Assembly: GCF_900637955.1 (NCBI RefSeq)
Contig: NZ_LR134476.1
Coordinates: forward strand, 310,001 to 374,000
Length of the DNA stretch: 64,000 bases
Direction of reading: 5' to 3'
Source: Trueperella bialowiezensis
GTDB lineage: Bacteria > Actinomycetota > Actinomycetes > Actinomycetales > Actinomycetaceae
Part shown: in pieces, positions 17,018 to 26,484 of the stretch
Layout: the number at the start of each line of letters is the position of its first letter
How positions within the stretch are numbered: position 1 is the stretch's first letter
Position numbers and translations under genes: made by a program
The notes under the pieces: model-generated
Databases searched by the model: none
The model's input: the letters and a program-made list of their open reading frames with translations, nothing else
What the model was told of the DNA's origin: nothing

Positions 17018-18552
17018 TATGATCGGCGCACGGGAATCTTCGGCAAACCTAGAGATACCGGAGCGGTTCCAGCTGCTTCTGCGGCTAACTGCTGCTTGCG
17101 GTTCTCACCGCGCTCCCAGGCGTCCCCGGCACGCGTGCGGCGGATCGAGAATTCGCCTCCGGTGAGCGCAGAGTCAGCTAACAAGTGATGTGGTGCGGCG
17201 TGCGTAACGCGGGCACTCACACAGTCCCCCGGGCGGGGGCGCTGGTCGGCGGGCATGTTCGCAGGCAGAGCCACGTGGACCAGCCGGTTGTCTTCTGCCC
17301 GGCCCGTGATTCGTTCCGTCACCTCGTCCTTGCGGCCCTCGCCTTCGGACACGAGCACGTCGACGACGCTCCCCTCCAGCTTTTGCGCCTCCTCCAGGCC
17401 AATCCGGTTCTGCAATTCGACGAGCCGGTTGAGCCTGTCTTTCGAGACCTCGTCTGGAACCTGGTCGTCCATGTCTGCGGCTGGCGTGCCCGGCCGTGGC
17501 GAGTAGATAAACGTAAAGGCTGAGCTGAACCGGGAACGTTCCACCACCTCGAGCGTCTGTTGAAAATCCTCTTCCGTTTCGCCCGGGAAACCGACGATGA
17601 TGTCGGTGGTAATCGCCGCGTGTGGGATCTGCTCGCGCACCCTGTCCAGGATGCCGAGGAACTTCTTTGACCTGTAGGAACGCCGCATGGCTCGCAGGAT
17701 CCGATCAGACCCTGATTGTAGCGGCATGTGTAGCGAGGGCATGACCGTGGGGGTTTGTGCCATTGCGTCGATGACGTCGTCGGTGAAAGCCGCCGGATGC
17801 GGAGAGGTGAACCGAAGGCGTTCCAGCCCCTCGACCTCGCCGGCAGCGCGCAAGAGTTTTGCGAATGCACCGCGGTCACCGAACCCAACGCCGTAGGAGT
17901 TGACGTTCTGGCCAAGCAGCGTGACTTCGATTGCCCCCTCAGCGACGACGGCTTCGATCTCCGCAAGGATGTCACCTGGGCGGCGGTCACGTTCCTTGCC
18001 GCGCAGGTGCGGCACGATGCAGAACGTGCACGTGTTATTGCATCCCACAGAGATCGATACCCAGGCCGCGAACGCCGATTCCCGGCGGGTGGGCAATGTG
18101 GATGGGAAAACTTTGAGAGATTCTTCGATTTCGACAGCGGCTTCGTTGTTGTGCCGAGCCCGATCCAGGAGCGCGGGGAGCACGTCAAGGTTATGGGTGC
18201 CGAGCACGACGTCGACCCACGGCGCCTTGTCGACGATTCCTCCACGTAGTTGCTGGGCGAGGCATCCGCCGACGGCGATCTGCATGTCTGGCCGTTCCCG
18301 CTTGACGGCGGCCAACTGTCCGAGATTTCCGAACAGTTTGTTCGCCGCGTTTTCACGTACGCTGCATGTGTTGATCACGAGCACGTCCGCGCCTTCATCG
18401 CCCGCATCTGTAGCGCGTGCAGCTTTTTCGGGGACTTCGGACACAGGGACGTAGCCGGCGGCGTCGAGCAGGCCGGCTAGGCGTTCAGAATCGTGAACGT
18501 TCATCTGGCACCCGAGGGTGCGCACCGCATACGTCTTAGTCATCTCGGACAT
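17017..18552 (-). CDS. miaB: tRNA-2-methylthio-N6-dimethylallyladenosine synthase MiaB
   Basis: Radical-SAM methylthiotransferase that modifies i6A37 in tRNA. The N-terminal MTTase domain begins at [16 protein letters not shown] with its three cluster cysteines (GCQMN, NTCSVRE, GGCLAQ). The radical-SAM motif is CNNTCTFC, with [10 protein letters not shown] downstream. A C-terminal TRAM domain binds tRNA and is followed by a basic tail. I start at the ATG at 18552 (511 residues), eight bases after GGGGAG, rather than an in-frame start 18 codons upstream. The stop overlaps the miaA start. Confidence 0.95.
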   Translation of the reverse strand: MSEMTKTYAVRTLGCQMNVHDSERLAGLLDAAGYVPVSEVPEKAARATDAGDEGADVLVINTCSVRENAANKLFGNLGQLAAVKRERPDMQIAVGGCLAQQLRGGIVDKAPWVDVVLGTHNLDVLPALLDRARHNNEAAVEIEESLKVFPSTLPTRRESAFAAWVSISVGCNNTCTFCIVPHLRGKERDRRPGDILAEIEAVVAEGAIEVTLLGQNVNSYGVGFGDRGAFAKLLRAAGEVEGLERLRFTSPHPAAFTDDVIDAMAQTPTVMPSLHMPLQSGSDRILRAMRRSYRSKKFLGILDRVREQIPHAAITTDIIVGFPGETEEDFQQTLEVVERSRFSSAFTFIYSPRPGTPAADMDDQVPDEVSKDRLNRLVELQNRIGLEEAQKLEGSVVDVLVSEGEGRKDEVTERITGRAEDNRLVHVALPANMPADQRPRPGDCVSARVTHAAPHHLLADSALTGGEFSIRRTRAGDAWERGENRKQQLAAEAAGTAPVSLGLPKIPVRRS

Positions 18553-18619
18553 TCTACTGGCTCCCCGGCGTGTTAGCGCGTGCAGGGTGTGCGAGATCGG
18601 CCGCATTTAGAGACGCCAG

Positions 18620-19210
18620 TTAGGTTCTATCGGACTCTTCTGCTTCGCCCATCGCCCGTTCCATTGCTTGGCTGATCTGGCTCGGGGAAAATCCGCGCCG
18701 CCCGAGTGCCCCGTAGAGCCTACGCCGTTGCACGTGTGGTTCGAGTTGGCGCATCGACCGCATTTTCCGTAGCGCAAAGTCCGTGGCCGCGTCTTGTTCC
18801 TCCTCCGGATCAATCTGTGCCAGGGCGTCTTCGGCTTCTTGACCGGTGATTCCCTTCCGGGCAAGTTCCTGGCGTAATGCACGCCGTGTGGTCGGCTTAG
18901 CAGCGAACCGGGAGCGCACAAACATGTGCGCAAAGCGCGCATCGTTGACCAAGTCAGCCTCAATAAAGGCAGCCACGACTTCTTCGGCGATCGGTTCGGG
19001 AACGAGGTTGCGTTCCAATGCTTCACGCAGCTGCGCGGTTGATCGTTCCATCATGGCGAGCTGCCGATAGCACACGTCTTTAGCAAACGCGTACCACTCC
19101 TCGTCAGTTCTAGCCTCCGCGCGTGCTTTCCTCCCGGCGGCGATCTCGTCGGGAGATCGCCGCCGCCTGCGCGGACGAGCAAAGTCCGCGCGCTCAGCGT
19201 AGTCGACCAC
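18620..19210 (-). CDS. recX: RecA regulator RecX
   Basis: Binds RecA filaments and limits their activity. The 196-residue, mostly helical, highly charged protein shows the RecX three-helix repeats, for example AFIEADLVNDARFAHMFVRSR and LARKGITGQEAEDAL. It has a longer basic N-terminal extension (PRRRRRSPDE). The GTG start shares one base with the recA stop (TAGTG), giving fixed stoichiometric coupling to RecA. A weak functional alternative is not apparent; placement and sequence agree. Confidence 0.92.
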   Translation of the reverse strand: MVDYAERADFARPRRRRRSPDEIAAGRKARAEARTDEEWYAFAKDVCYRQLAMMERSTAQLREALERNLVPEPIAEEVVAAFIEADLVNDARFAHMFVRSRFAAKPTTRRALRQELARKGITGQEAEDALAQIDPEEEQDAATDFALRKMRSMRQLEPHVQRRRLYGALGRRGFSPSQISQAMERAMGEAEESDRT

Positions 19211-20268
19211 TACGCCTCCGGCGCCTGCTCAGGATCGGGGTTATCAGTATCATCGGAGTCGTCAGCAAACTCGCCAATGCCCAACGAGCGCTTGACCTTG
19301 ACCTCGATTTCTTCCGAGATCTCCGGGTTATCAATCAAGAACTGGCGTGACTTCTCCTTGCCCTGGCCGAGTTGATCGCCTTCGTAGGTGTACCACGAAC
19401 CAGACTTGCGAACCACGCCCGCGTCAACAGCCATATCGAGGATGCCACCTTCACGGGAAATCCCTTTGCCGTACAGGATGTCAAACTCTGCCTGCTTAAA
19501 CGGCGGGGCCATCTTGTTCTTCACAACCTTGACGCGGGTGCGGTTACCCACGGGCACGGAGCCTTCTTTCAGGGTTTCGATACGCCGCACGTCTAGGCGC
19601 ACCGACGAGTAGAACTTCAGCGCACGCCCACCCGTGGTGGTTTCCGGATTTCCGTAGAACACGCCGATCTTTTCACGCAGCTGATTGATGAAGATCGCGG
19701 TGGTGCCAGATGCGGACAGCGCACCTGTGAGCTTTCTGAGTGCCTGCGACATGAGCCGTGCCTGCAGACCCACGTGCGAATCACCCATTTCGCCCTCGAT
19801 TTCTGCCTTGGGCACGAGTGCCGCCACCGAGTCGATAACGATGATGTCGAGTGCACCCGAGCGAATGAGCATGTCTGCAATCTCGAGTGCCTGCTCACCC
19901 GTATCCGGCTGGGACACGATCAGTGAATCGGTGTCTACACCCAAGTTCTTGGCATATTCCGGATCGAGGGCGTGTTCGGCGTCAATAAACGCTGCAATTC
20001 CGCCTTGTGCCTGTGCGCTTGCCACAGCATGAAGGGCAACAGTGGTTTTACCGGACGATTCCGGACCGTAGATCTCTACCACTCGCCCGCGCGGGAGACC
20101 ACCAATACCGAGCGCAATATCAAGGGCGAGTGAACCGGTGGGAATCACTTCGACCCGCTGCTTGGGCGCATCCCCCAACCGCATCGCAGAGCCTTTACCA
20201 AAGTTGCGATCAATCTGGCTCAGGGCATTTTCAAGCGCTTCAGCGCGCGCATCTTTCTTCTTAGACAT
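19210..20268 (-). CDS. recA: Recombinase RecA
   Basis: ATP-dependent strand-exchange protein and co-protease for LexA cleavage. At 352 residues it shows Walker A GPESSGKT (68-75), the L1/L2 DNA-binding loops (for example [21 protein letters not shown]), [10 protein letters not shown]-like loop [13 protein letters not shown], and an acidic C-terminal tail ([17 protein letters not shown]). No intein is present, unlike in M. tuberculosis. AAGGAA precedes the ATG. A perfect SOS box lies about 180 bases upstream, so the gene is expected to be damage-induced, with a long leader. It begins a recA-recX unit. Confidence 0.98.
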   Translation of the reverse strand: MSKKKDARAEALENALSQIDRNFGKGSAMRLGDAPKQRVEVIPTGSLALDIALGIGGLPRGRVVEIYGPESSGKTTVALHAVASAQAQGGIAAFIDAEHALDPEYAKNLGVDTDSLIVSQPDTGEQALEIADMLIRSGALDIIVIDSVAALVPKAEIEGEMGDSHVGLQARLMSQALRKLTGALSASGTTAIFINQLREKIGVFYGNPETTTGGRALKFYSSVRLDVRRIETLKEGSVPVGNRTRVKVVKNKMAPPFKQAEFDILYGKGISREGGILDMAVDAGVVRKSGSWYTYEGDQLGQGKEKSRQFLIDNPEISEEIEVKVKRSLGIGEFADDSDDTDNPDPEQAPEA

Positions 20269-20444
20269 GCGTTTCCTTCATGTAGTGGCCTTCCGGCCGG
20301 CGAATAGAACAGGTCTTTTCGACGAATACCGCCCTCTCCGAGCGGCTTACGGACAACCTTATGCCCGACCTCCGACACAAAACTTTCCGCGCACATCCCC
20401 TGTGGATATGCTAGACGGGAAGCGTTGCCGTGGATAACTTTATG

Positions 20445-20458
20445 CGAACAACTGTTCT
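20445..20458. promoter_or_regulatory. SOS box upstream of recA
   Basis: CGAACAACTGTTCT has the intact GAAC-N4-GTTC core. It is followed upstream by a perfect 9-bp hairpin (TGCACGCCG ... CGGCGTGCA, 20461-20485). The rest of 20269-20444 is a long recA leader in which I see no gene. Confidence 0.85.
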
Positions 20459-20509
20459 AATGCACGCCGACACGCGCGGCGTGCATCACTTGCCGGGCTA
20501 GACGCAAAG

Positions 20510-20537
20510 AAGGGAGCCACCCGCGGGTGGCTCCCTT
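20510..20537 (-). terminator. Terminator of the clgR-DUF3046 unit
   Basis: A 28-bp perfect palindrome whose left arm is AAGGGAGCCACCCG, 27 bases after the DUF3046 stop. It is followed on the minus strand by TTCTTTG. It separates this unit from the recA promoter. Confidence 0.85.
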
Positions 20538-20564
20538 AGCTAGCTTATGTGTTTGCCTAGAAGT

Positions 20565-20789
20565 CTAAGCTTTCTTGGTGTTCTTGCGATGCAGGAACTC
20601 GTAGGAGTCTGGAAGATCCATGGCTACCCGGAACTCGTGCCACACCTTTTGTGGCTCACACCCGGCTGCTAGGGCTTCTTCGGGTGTTCGTGAGCCGAGT
20701 TCGGGAAGGACCAGATCGTGCGCGAGCGCTCGCCCGTGCCCGCCTGGGAAAGCCTGTTCGACTACACCCCAGAACTCGGTGTGTTTCAT
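20565..20789 (-). CDS. DUF3046 family protein
   Basis: A 74-residue protein of the actinobacterial DUF3046 family, recognisable from [15 protein letters not shown] at the start, [22 protein letters not shown] in the middle and [16 protein letters not shown] near the end. Genes of this family sit next to recA across actinobacteria (Rv2738c in M. tuberculosis). Its ATG overlaps the stop of clgR by four bases. The biochemical function is unknown; the acidic-aromatic make-up suggests a small protein-binding domain, which is inference. Confidence 0.85.
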   Translation of the reverse strand: MKHTEFWGVVEQAFPGGHGRALAHDLVLPELGSRTPEEALAAGCEPQKVWHEFRVAMDLPDSYEFLHRKNTKKA

Positions 20790-21163
20790 ACTCCCGAAAG
20801 TTCGCCGTTCAGCAGTGCCTCGGCCGTGTCTGGGATACGCATGCCAGCAGCGCGTGCTGCCTGCACCTTGCGGATCATCGGCGGCGTGCGGCCTTCTGCG
20901 ATGTCGATGCGATCAGCGACGAGGCGAAGCACGTGGCTCATCGGAACGTTCAGCGCGCGGCAAATCGAATGCAGAAGCTCTGAGGAGGCTTCCTTCTGGC
21001 CACGTTCAACTTCTGAGAGGTAACCAAGTGACACCCGCGCATCCGACGACACTTCACGCAGGGTTCTCCCCTGCCGCTGCCGGTAGTCACGCAAAACATC
21101 ACCAAGCTCCCGGCGGAAAAGAACCGGTTCGGGGCGAACTTGGGACTCATTCATCATCGTCAT
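20786..21163 (-). CDS. clgR: XRE-family regulator ClgR
   Basis: Helix-turn-helix activator that in actinobacteria controls clp protease and other stress genes. The 125-residue protein has a lambda-repressor-like domain at about 16-75 ([26 protein letters not shown] and [15 protein letters not shown]). It is followed by a C-terminal segment that ends in small hydrophobic residues (GELSGV), in line with ClgR being a Clp substrate. The position beside pncC and pgsA is the conserved order. The ATG at 21163 follows AGAGAG by six bases. Confidence 0.88.
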   Translation of the reverse strand: MTMMNESQVRPEPVLFRRELGDVLRDYRQRQGRTLREVSSDARVSLGYLSEVERGQKEASSELLHSICRALNVPMSHVLRLVADRIDIAEGRTPPMIRKVQAARAAGMRIPDTAEALLNGELSGV

Positions 21164-21270
21164 GTGTAACTCTCTATCTTCACTTCGGGATTCGCTATAT
21201 AAGACAACTCCCGCTTACGGCTAAATATTCCCACGCGAATCTGAACATTTCCTGAAAACCACGTCCGAGT

Positions 21271-21825
21271 TTAGGGGAAATTTTTTAGCAGTTCGTTTAC
21301 TAAGTTTAGTGCCTGGTCTACCGCCTGTTGGCGGACTTGCGCCCTATTTCCGTCGAAGTGAAAGTGCTTCGCACGCATGCCGGAATCAGCATGTACGACG
21401 CCGTCGCCAGCAGCACCCACCAACCTTCGTGTGGCTATTGCCACATACACGGTTCCGGCGGGGTGTCCGTCTGCTGGACCTGGGCCGGCCACGCCCGTCG
21501 TCGCGATGCCAATATCTGCCCCGAAGAGTTCGGCGACCCCGGTAGCCATTTGTTGTGCGACGACGCCGTCTACCGGCCCCGTCTGTGCCAAACGTTCCCG
21601 GGATACCCCGAGCACTGAGGCTTTCGTGTCGGTGGCGTAGGTGACTGCTCCCCCGCGAAAGCACTCCGAGGCTCCTGGCACAGACACGATAGTCGAGGCA
21701 AGCAGGCCTCCGGTGAGTGATTCGGCGACGGCGATCGTGCCGCCGCGCTCTGTCAACGCCGTGACGACGTCGTGAGCCAGCGAGCCGGCGTCACCAATCG
21801 GCCCTGCGGTATCGTGCTCACTCAT
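21271..21825 (-). CDS. pncC: CinA-family nicotinamide-nucleotide amidohydrolase
   Basis: A 184-residue stand-alone CinA C-terminal domain that deamidates nicotinamide mononucleotide in NAD salvage. The core is AVAESLTGGLLAS (catalytic Ser region), followed by FRGGAVTYATDTKASVLGV, and GIATTGVAGPGPADGHPAGTVYVA, all family hallmarks. The N-terminal MoCF-like domain found in full-length CinA is missing, which is normal for this group. The start overlaps the pgsA stop by eight bases, indicating translational coupling. Confidence 0.9.
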   Translation of the reverse strand: MSEHDTAGPIGDAGSLAHDVVTALTERGGTIAVAESLTGGLLASTIVSVPGASECFRGGAVTYATDTKASVLGVSRERLAQTGPVDGVVAQQMATGVAELFGADIGIATTGVAGPGPADGHPAGTVYVAIATRRLVGAAGDGVVHADSGMRAKHFHFDGNRAQVRQQAVDQALNLVNELLKNFP

Positions 21826-22396
21826 CGTCGCTCAGAGCCCGGGCTTCGGCGATGTACTCCACGGCGGACGTGATCGCAAAGAACAGCGCAATACCAATCA
21901 GTGCATAACACGCCCACACAACGCCAGTGGCGAGCGCGCCCGGTAGGAAGCTGTGCCATGGAATAATCAGGCCGCCAGCGCCAAGCGACTGGGCGAACAT
22001 CTTGATCTTGCCCCCGCGCCCTGCGGCCATCACTTTCTTTTTTACAACTACCATGCGCATGATCGTGATGCCGAGCTCGCGCACGATAAACAGGATCGTG
22101 ACCCACCACCACAGCCAGCCGTTCACCGACGCCATGATCATCGCGGACAGGATGAGGAACTTGTCTGCAATCGAATCGGCAAGCTTGCCAAAGTCAGTGA
22201 TCAGGCCGAGCTTGCGGGCGAGGTGGCCATCGATTTGGTCTGTGAACGCGGCCACTGCAAAAACGCCCCAGCCTAGCCAGCGCCGCTCTACGGTTGGGTC
22301 TAACAGGAGCCAGATCATCACCGGCACGAGCACAAGGCGCAGCACGGTGAGCGCATTGGCAATATTCACCACGGGTACCTGAGATTTTTCGTCCAC
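21818..22396 (-). CDS. pgsA: CDP-diacylglycerol-glycerol-3-phosphate 3-phosphatidyltransferase
   Basis: Membrane enzyme that makes phosphatidylglycerol phosphate from CDP-diacylglycerol. The 192-residue protein shows the full CDP-alcohol signature D-x2-DG-x2-AR-x8-G-x3-D-x3-D in the stretch from FTDQIDGHLAR to LADSIADK. It has about five to six membrane helices, beginning with NIANALTVLRLVLVPVMIW. It heads a pgsA-pncC unit and possibly clgR, though a 108-base gap precedes clgR. Cardiolipin-type paralogues share the motif, but context with pncC and clgR supports pgsA. Confidence 0.9.
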   Translation of the reverse strand: MDEKSQVPVVNIANALTVLRLVLVPVMIWLLLDPTVERRWLGWGVFAVAAFTDQIDGHLARKLGLITDFGKLADSIADKFLILSAMIMASVNGWLWWWVTILFIVRELGITIMRMVVVKKKVMAAGRGGKIKMFAQSLGAGGLIIPWHSFLPGALATGVVWACYALIGIALFFAITSAVEYIAEARALSDDE

Positions 22397-22449
22397 TGCT
22401 CTACTCTAGTTCATGACTAAAGTTTCCGATTTATGCGCGCGGGAGAGAC

Positions 22450-23736
22450 ATGAAAACACGGATGGGTGCGGCAGTCTTCGTGGTGGCGGCGATCATCGCA
22501 GCTGCTGTGACGCTCGGGTTTATTCATTTTGGCACGGCGGATCGTGACCTTGCGGCTTCGCATTCCCCGTCGGCGACCCCAACGGTAACGGCAAGCCCGA
22601 ATGTGCCGACGCCGTCGCCGACCCCCAGCGCACCACCCGAGCGTTTCACGGTGGTCTCTGGCGGGGATATTCTGCTGCACCTGTCCGTCAATGAGTCAGC
22701 GCGCATCCGCGGGGAAAACTACGACTACACGCCGCTGTATCAGGATATTCAGCCGTTTATTGCGAACGCCGATGTGGCGCTGTGTGCTCTGGAGACGCCG
22801 ATTGTGGGATCAGACGAGATGCCGTCCAACTATCCGCTGTTCGGCGCGCCTTGGGATCTGGCGGCCTCGCTCGCTCAGATCGGCTTTGACGGCTGCGCAC
22901 TGGCAACCAATCACACGATGGATCGCGGCTTCGGCGGCGTGAACACCACGATTGAGGCGCTGAGCCAGGCCGGGCTGGGCTGGGCCGGATCTGCGCGTAC
23001 CCAAGACGAGGCTGATCAGATTCAGTTCTACCACGTGCAAGGAGAACACCAGCAGGTCACGATCGCCCACCTGTCTGCCACCACGCTGACGAACGGGATT
23101 CCAATCCCGGCCGATCACCCGTATTCGTGGAACGTGGTCGGCGATCTGGGCCAGCCTGTATCAACCGTCATCGAGCGTGCAAAGGAAGCTCGCGAGCGCG
23201 GCGGGGACATCGTGATCGTGTCCATGCATTGGGGTACAGAGTATGTCAATGAGCCGATTGATGAGCAGGTGGAGATCACACGCGAGCTGGCAGAATCGGG
23301 GGTCGTGGACCTGGTGTTTGGTAATCATTCGCACGTGCCGCAGCCACTCGAGAGGGTCGCCGGCGGCCCGGATGGTCAGGGCATGTGGGTGGTCTACTCG
23401 ATGGGTAATCAGATTTCTGGGCAGACGGTGGAAAGTCACGGTCCGCGAGTGACCACTGGTTTGATGACGACGGCGACTATCGAGGTGCGTGGCGAGGGCG
23501 ACGCCGCGGTCACGGACTTTGATTACACGGTGGTCACGCAAGATCGTGCGGCCGGCGAACGCTTACGCCCGCTCACCCCGCTCGTCGCCGGCGACTATCC
23601 CGCTGATCTCGGCTTATCGGCCTACCAGATTAACTCTCGCGCCGATGTTACCTACCCGGTTCTTGAAAGCTCTGGGCCAGAACGCACCGAGCCGCCCACT
23701 CCGACTGGGGCAACGGTGACTCCCTCACGCCGCTAG
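22450..23736 (+). CDS. CapA-family membrane-anchored metallophosphoesterase-like protein
   Basis: A 428-residue extracytoplasmic protein with an N-terminal membrane anchor (about 7-27), a Ser/Thr/Pro linker (38-62), and a CapA/PgsA domain. The domain motifs are VSGGDILLHLSVN, CALETPIVG, LATNHTMDRGFGG, VSMHWGTEYVNEP and VFGNHSHVPQP, which carry the metal-binding Asp, Asn and His residues of the calcineurin-like fold. Bacillus CapA works with CapBC in poly-gamma-glutamate capsule export. No capBC genes lie nearby, so a general cell-envelope role is likelier. The ATG follows GGGAGAG. It stands alone between two minus-strand units. Confidence 0.85.
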   Translation: MKTRMGAAVFVVAAIIAAAVTLGFIHFGTADRDLAASHSPSATPTVTASPNVPTPSPTPSAPPERFTVVSGGDILLHLSVNESARIRGENYDYTPLYQDIQPFIANADVALCALETPIVGSDEMPSNYPLFGAPWDLAASLAQIGFDGCALATNHTMDRGFGGVNTTIEALSQAGLGWAGSARTQDEADQIQFYHVQGEHQQVTIAHLSATTLTNGIPIPADHPYSWNVVGDLGQPVSTVIERAKEARERGGDIVIVSMHWGTEYVNEPIDEQVEITRELAESGVVDLVFGNHSHVPQPLERVAGGPDGQGMWVVYSMGNQISGQTVESHGPRVTTGLMTTATIEVRGEGDAAVTDFDYTVVTQDRAAGERLRPLTPLVAGDYPADLGLSAYQINSRADVTYPVLESSGPERTEPPTPTGATVTPSRR

Positions 23737-23761
23737 CTATCTGCGCTCACTGCCGCCTTCG

Positions 23762-26356
23762 CTACCGCCCGGTGAGCTGCCAGGCGTCTTCGTCGTCGTC
23801 AGAATCGTAGTCGGCAGGGTCGTAGGCGAGCGGGTCGTCAGCGTACCGATCGGTACTCATGACCACGGTCGCGTCGTCGCTGTCCTCGTCACCACCCGAG
23901 GCGTCGTCGTCAACGTCCACGCCCGCTCCCGCCTCAGAATGGGCGTAGGGGCGCGAATCGGCGTCGGGCTCACGCGCCACGTCGACGTCGCCGAAATCGG
24001 CGTCAGCATACTGATCCTCCGGCGCTTCGGCGGGGGCGTGCAGATCGACGTCTTCACCCTTGATGAGTGCGAGCACGTCGTCGAGCTGTTCTGGCGTGAC
24101 GAGCACGTCGCGTGCCTTCGAGCCTTCCGACGGGCCAACAATATCGCGCGATTCGAGCAGATCCATCATGCGCCCAGCCTTCGCAAAGCCAATGCGGAGC
24201 TTGCGTTGCAGCATCGATGTCGAGCCGAACTGGGTGGTGACCACGAGCTCGGCGGCTTGCAGGAGGGTGTCGAGGTCGTCGCCGATCTCCTCGTCGATCT
24301 TCTTCTTTTCCACCTTGGGGATCACGTCGTCGCGATAGACGGGTTGCATTTGTGCCTTGACGTGTTTGACGACGTCGGCGATCTCGTGTTCGGTCACCCA
24401 CGCGCCCTGCACGCGCACCGGGTTCGAGGCGCCCATCGGGTGGAAGAGCGCGTCACCCATGCCAATCAGCTTTTCCGCGCCGGCCGAGTCGAGGATGACG
24501 CGCGAGTCAGCGAGCGAGGAGGTCATGAACGCTAGGCGCGACGGAATGTTCGACTTGATGAGGCCGGTGACCACGTCCACGGACGGACGCTGCGTGGCCA
24601 GCACCAGGTGGATGCCGGCGGCACGCGCCAACTGGGTGATCCTTTGAATAGAGGCTTCCACATCGCGCGGGGCAACCATCATGAGGTCTGCCAATTCGTC
24701 GACGACGACGAGCAGATACGGGTATGGCAACAGCTTGCGTTCCGAGCCGGGCGGCGTCGTCAGTTTGCCCGAGCGGATGGCTTCGTTGAAGTCGTCGATC
24801 TGCTTGTAACCGTAGTTAGCAAAATCAGCGTAGCGCTGGTCCATTTCGCGTACCACCCACTCGAGGGCCTCGGCGGCCTTCTTCGGATCGGTGATAATCG
24901 GTGTGACGAGGTGCGGGATACCCGCGTAAATCGTCAGCTCCACGCGTTTGGGATCCACGAGCACCATGCGCACTTCTTCCGGAGTGGCCCGCATGAGGAT
25001 CGACGTCAGCATCGAGTTAATGAACGAGGACTTGCCCGAACCTGTAGCGCCGGCGACCAGCAGGTGCGGCATCTTCGCCAGGTTCGCCACCACGTGTTTA
25101 CCGGAGACTGATTTTCCAACGGCGACGACGAGCGGGTGCGTTTGCTTGCGTGCCACCTGGGAACGTAGCACGTCGCCAACCATGACGGTCTCTCGATCAC
25201 GGTTAGGAATCTCGATGCCGATCGCCGACTTGCCGGGGATGGGCGAGAGAATACGAACGTCGGAGGTGGCCACGGCGTAGGCGATGTTCTTCGACAGCGA
25301 CGTAATCCGGTCGACTTTCACGCCCTGCCCGAGCTCGACCTCGTACTGGGTAACTGTGGGCCCGCGGGTGAAGTCCACGACCTGCGCGTCAACACCGAAA
25401 TCGGTAAACACTCCGTTGAGCGCGTCAACGATGAGATCGTTTGCTTCGGAATGTTCGACGGCGGGAGCGCCCTCGGTCAGCAGATCGGAGGGCGGAAGCG
25501 TATAGGTAATGTTGGACGACAGCTCGAGCTGCTCCACTCGTGCAGGTAGCGGTTCGGGCTTGGGCGCCTTCTTCCGTGCGGGAGCAACCCGCTTCTTCTT
25601 CGCACCCTGCTCGTTTGACTCTGCTGGTTTATCGGCCGCGGCCGTGCCAGGTGTAGGTGCGACGACGGTCTCGGATTCGTCGGGCTCAACCGGCGCGGCC
25701 TCAGCCGACTTGGCAAGCTTGCGTGCCTGCTTGTCAGGCCTGCCTCGCTTCACCCGGGAAGGAGCCGGCTGGGGCTCATCAAGAACGCGGGTCTTGTCAA
25801 CCTCTGCCCGCCGCTGTTCGCGCCGCTCATCAAGCTGGGCGCGCTTGGCAGAAAACCAGTCAATCACGTCGCGTACTGACGTGTCGGTGGCAACAAGCAT
25901 CGCATAGACGGCAAGCAACACCAGCAGGGGTACCGCTCCCCATTCGGACACGAGCGCGGTGAGCAGCCCGCCCGACATCCAGCCGATAATCCCGCCGGCG
26001 TCTTCCACCGCGGAAAATGCGACGGTCGGATTAGGCAGCCCCTTGGCCACATGCAAAATTCCGGTAATTGCCACAACAAGCAGTGCCAGACCAATGACGA
26101 AACGTTGGTTGGTGTTCCCCACCGAGCGGCGAAACAGCCGTATCGCAATCCCGATGAACATGATCGGCACGAAGATCGACAGGGCACCCACCACCCCGGC
26201 GGTGGCGTGATGGATCACGTCACCCAGCAGGCCGGACAGCCCAAACCATTCACGCAGGCCAACAACAATAGCGAGCGCAAGCATAATAAAGGCTAGGCCT
26301 TCATATGAGCGCGGCTTGTCCTGGCCACCTCGCGGTTTCGATTTGCTTCGCGCCAT
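23762..26356 (-). CDS. ftsK: DNA translocase FtsK/SpoIIIE
   Basis: Septum-located DNA pump that clears chromosome ends and activates XerCD recombination. From the ATG at 26356, which follows GAGGAG, the protein has 864 residues. There are four membrane helices within about 20-185, a charged Ala/Pro linker (190-290), and the RecA-like motor with Walker A GATGSGKSS near residue 438 and Walker B PYLLVVVDELADLM. The C-terminal winged-helix gamma domain (MLQRKLRIGFAKAGRMMDLLE) is followed by an unusually long acidic tail of more than 100 residues. An in-frame ATG 33 codons upstream lacks a ribosome site. Confidence 0.95.
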   Translation of the reverse strand: MARSKSKPRGGQDKPRSYEGLAFIMLALAIVVGLREWFGLSGLLGDVIHHATAGVVGALSIFVPIMFIGIAIRLFRRSVGNTNQRFVIGLALLVVAITGILHVAKGLPNPTVAFSAVEDAGGIIGWMSGGLLTALVSEWGAVPLLVLLAVYAMLVATDTSVRDVIDWFSAKRAQLDERREQRRAEVDKTRVLDEPQPAPSRVKRGRPDKQARKLAKSAEAAPVEPDESETVVAPTPGTAAADKPAESNEQGAKKKRVAPARKKAPKPEPLPARVEQLELSSNITYTLPPSDLLTEGAPAVEHSEANDLIVDALNGVFTDFGVDAQVVDFTRGPTVTQYEVELGQGVKVDRITSLSKNIAYAVATSDVRILSPIPGKSAIGIEIPNRDRETVMVGDVLRSQVARKQTHPLVVAVGKSVSGKHVVANLAKMPHLLVAGATGSGKSSFINSMLTSILMRATPEEVRMVLVDPKRVELTIYAGIPHLVTPIITDPKKAAEALEWVVREMDQRYADFANYGYKQIDDFNEAIRSGKLTTPPGSERKLLPYPYLLVVVDELADLMMVAPRDVEASIQRITQLARAAGIHLVLATQRPSVDVVTGLIKSNIPSRLAFMTSSLADSRVILDSAGAEKLIGMGDALFHPMGASNPVRVQGAWVTEHEIADVVKHVKAQMQPVYRDDVIPKVEKKKIDEEIGDDLDTLLQAAELVVTTQFGSTSMLQRKLRIGFAKAGRMMDLLESRDIVGPSEGSKARDVLVTPEQLDDVLALIKGEDVDLHAPAEAPEDQYADADFGDVDVAREPDADSRPYAHSEAGAGVDVDDDASGGDEDSDDATVVMSTDRYADDPLAYDPADYDSDDDEDAWQLTGR

Positions 26357-26472
26357 GTCTCCTCTTTCGTGGGCAAAGTACGTTTTTAGCCTAGTGGCCT
26401 GCGCCAAACTAGCCGCAAATAACGCGCCGTGGTTGCCAAAGTGTGACATGTCCATAAGCGGCCTATACGGCT

Positions 26473-26478
26473 TAGAAT
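26473..26478 (+). promoter_or_regulatory. -10 element of leaderless dehydrogenase gene
   Basis: TAGAAT, near-consensus, lies six bases before the ATG at 26485. No ribosome-binding sequence fits in the gap. Confidence 0.6.
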
Positions 26479-26484
26479 GGGCTC

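Noticed and set aside
19210-20268. Possible intein in recA
   Set aside because: The RecA frame is contiguous at 352 residues with Walker A and loops in normal spacing; no intein is present.
26357-26455. Upstream ATG for ftsK adding 33 residues
   Set aside because: It has no ribosome site, whereas the ATG at 26356 follows GAGGAG and begins with the usual basic FtsK N-terminus.
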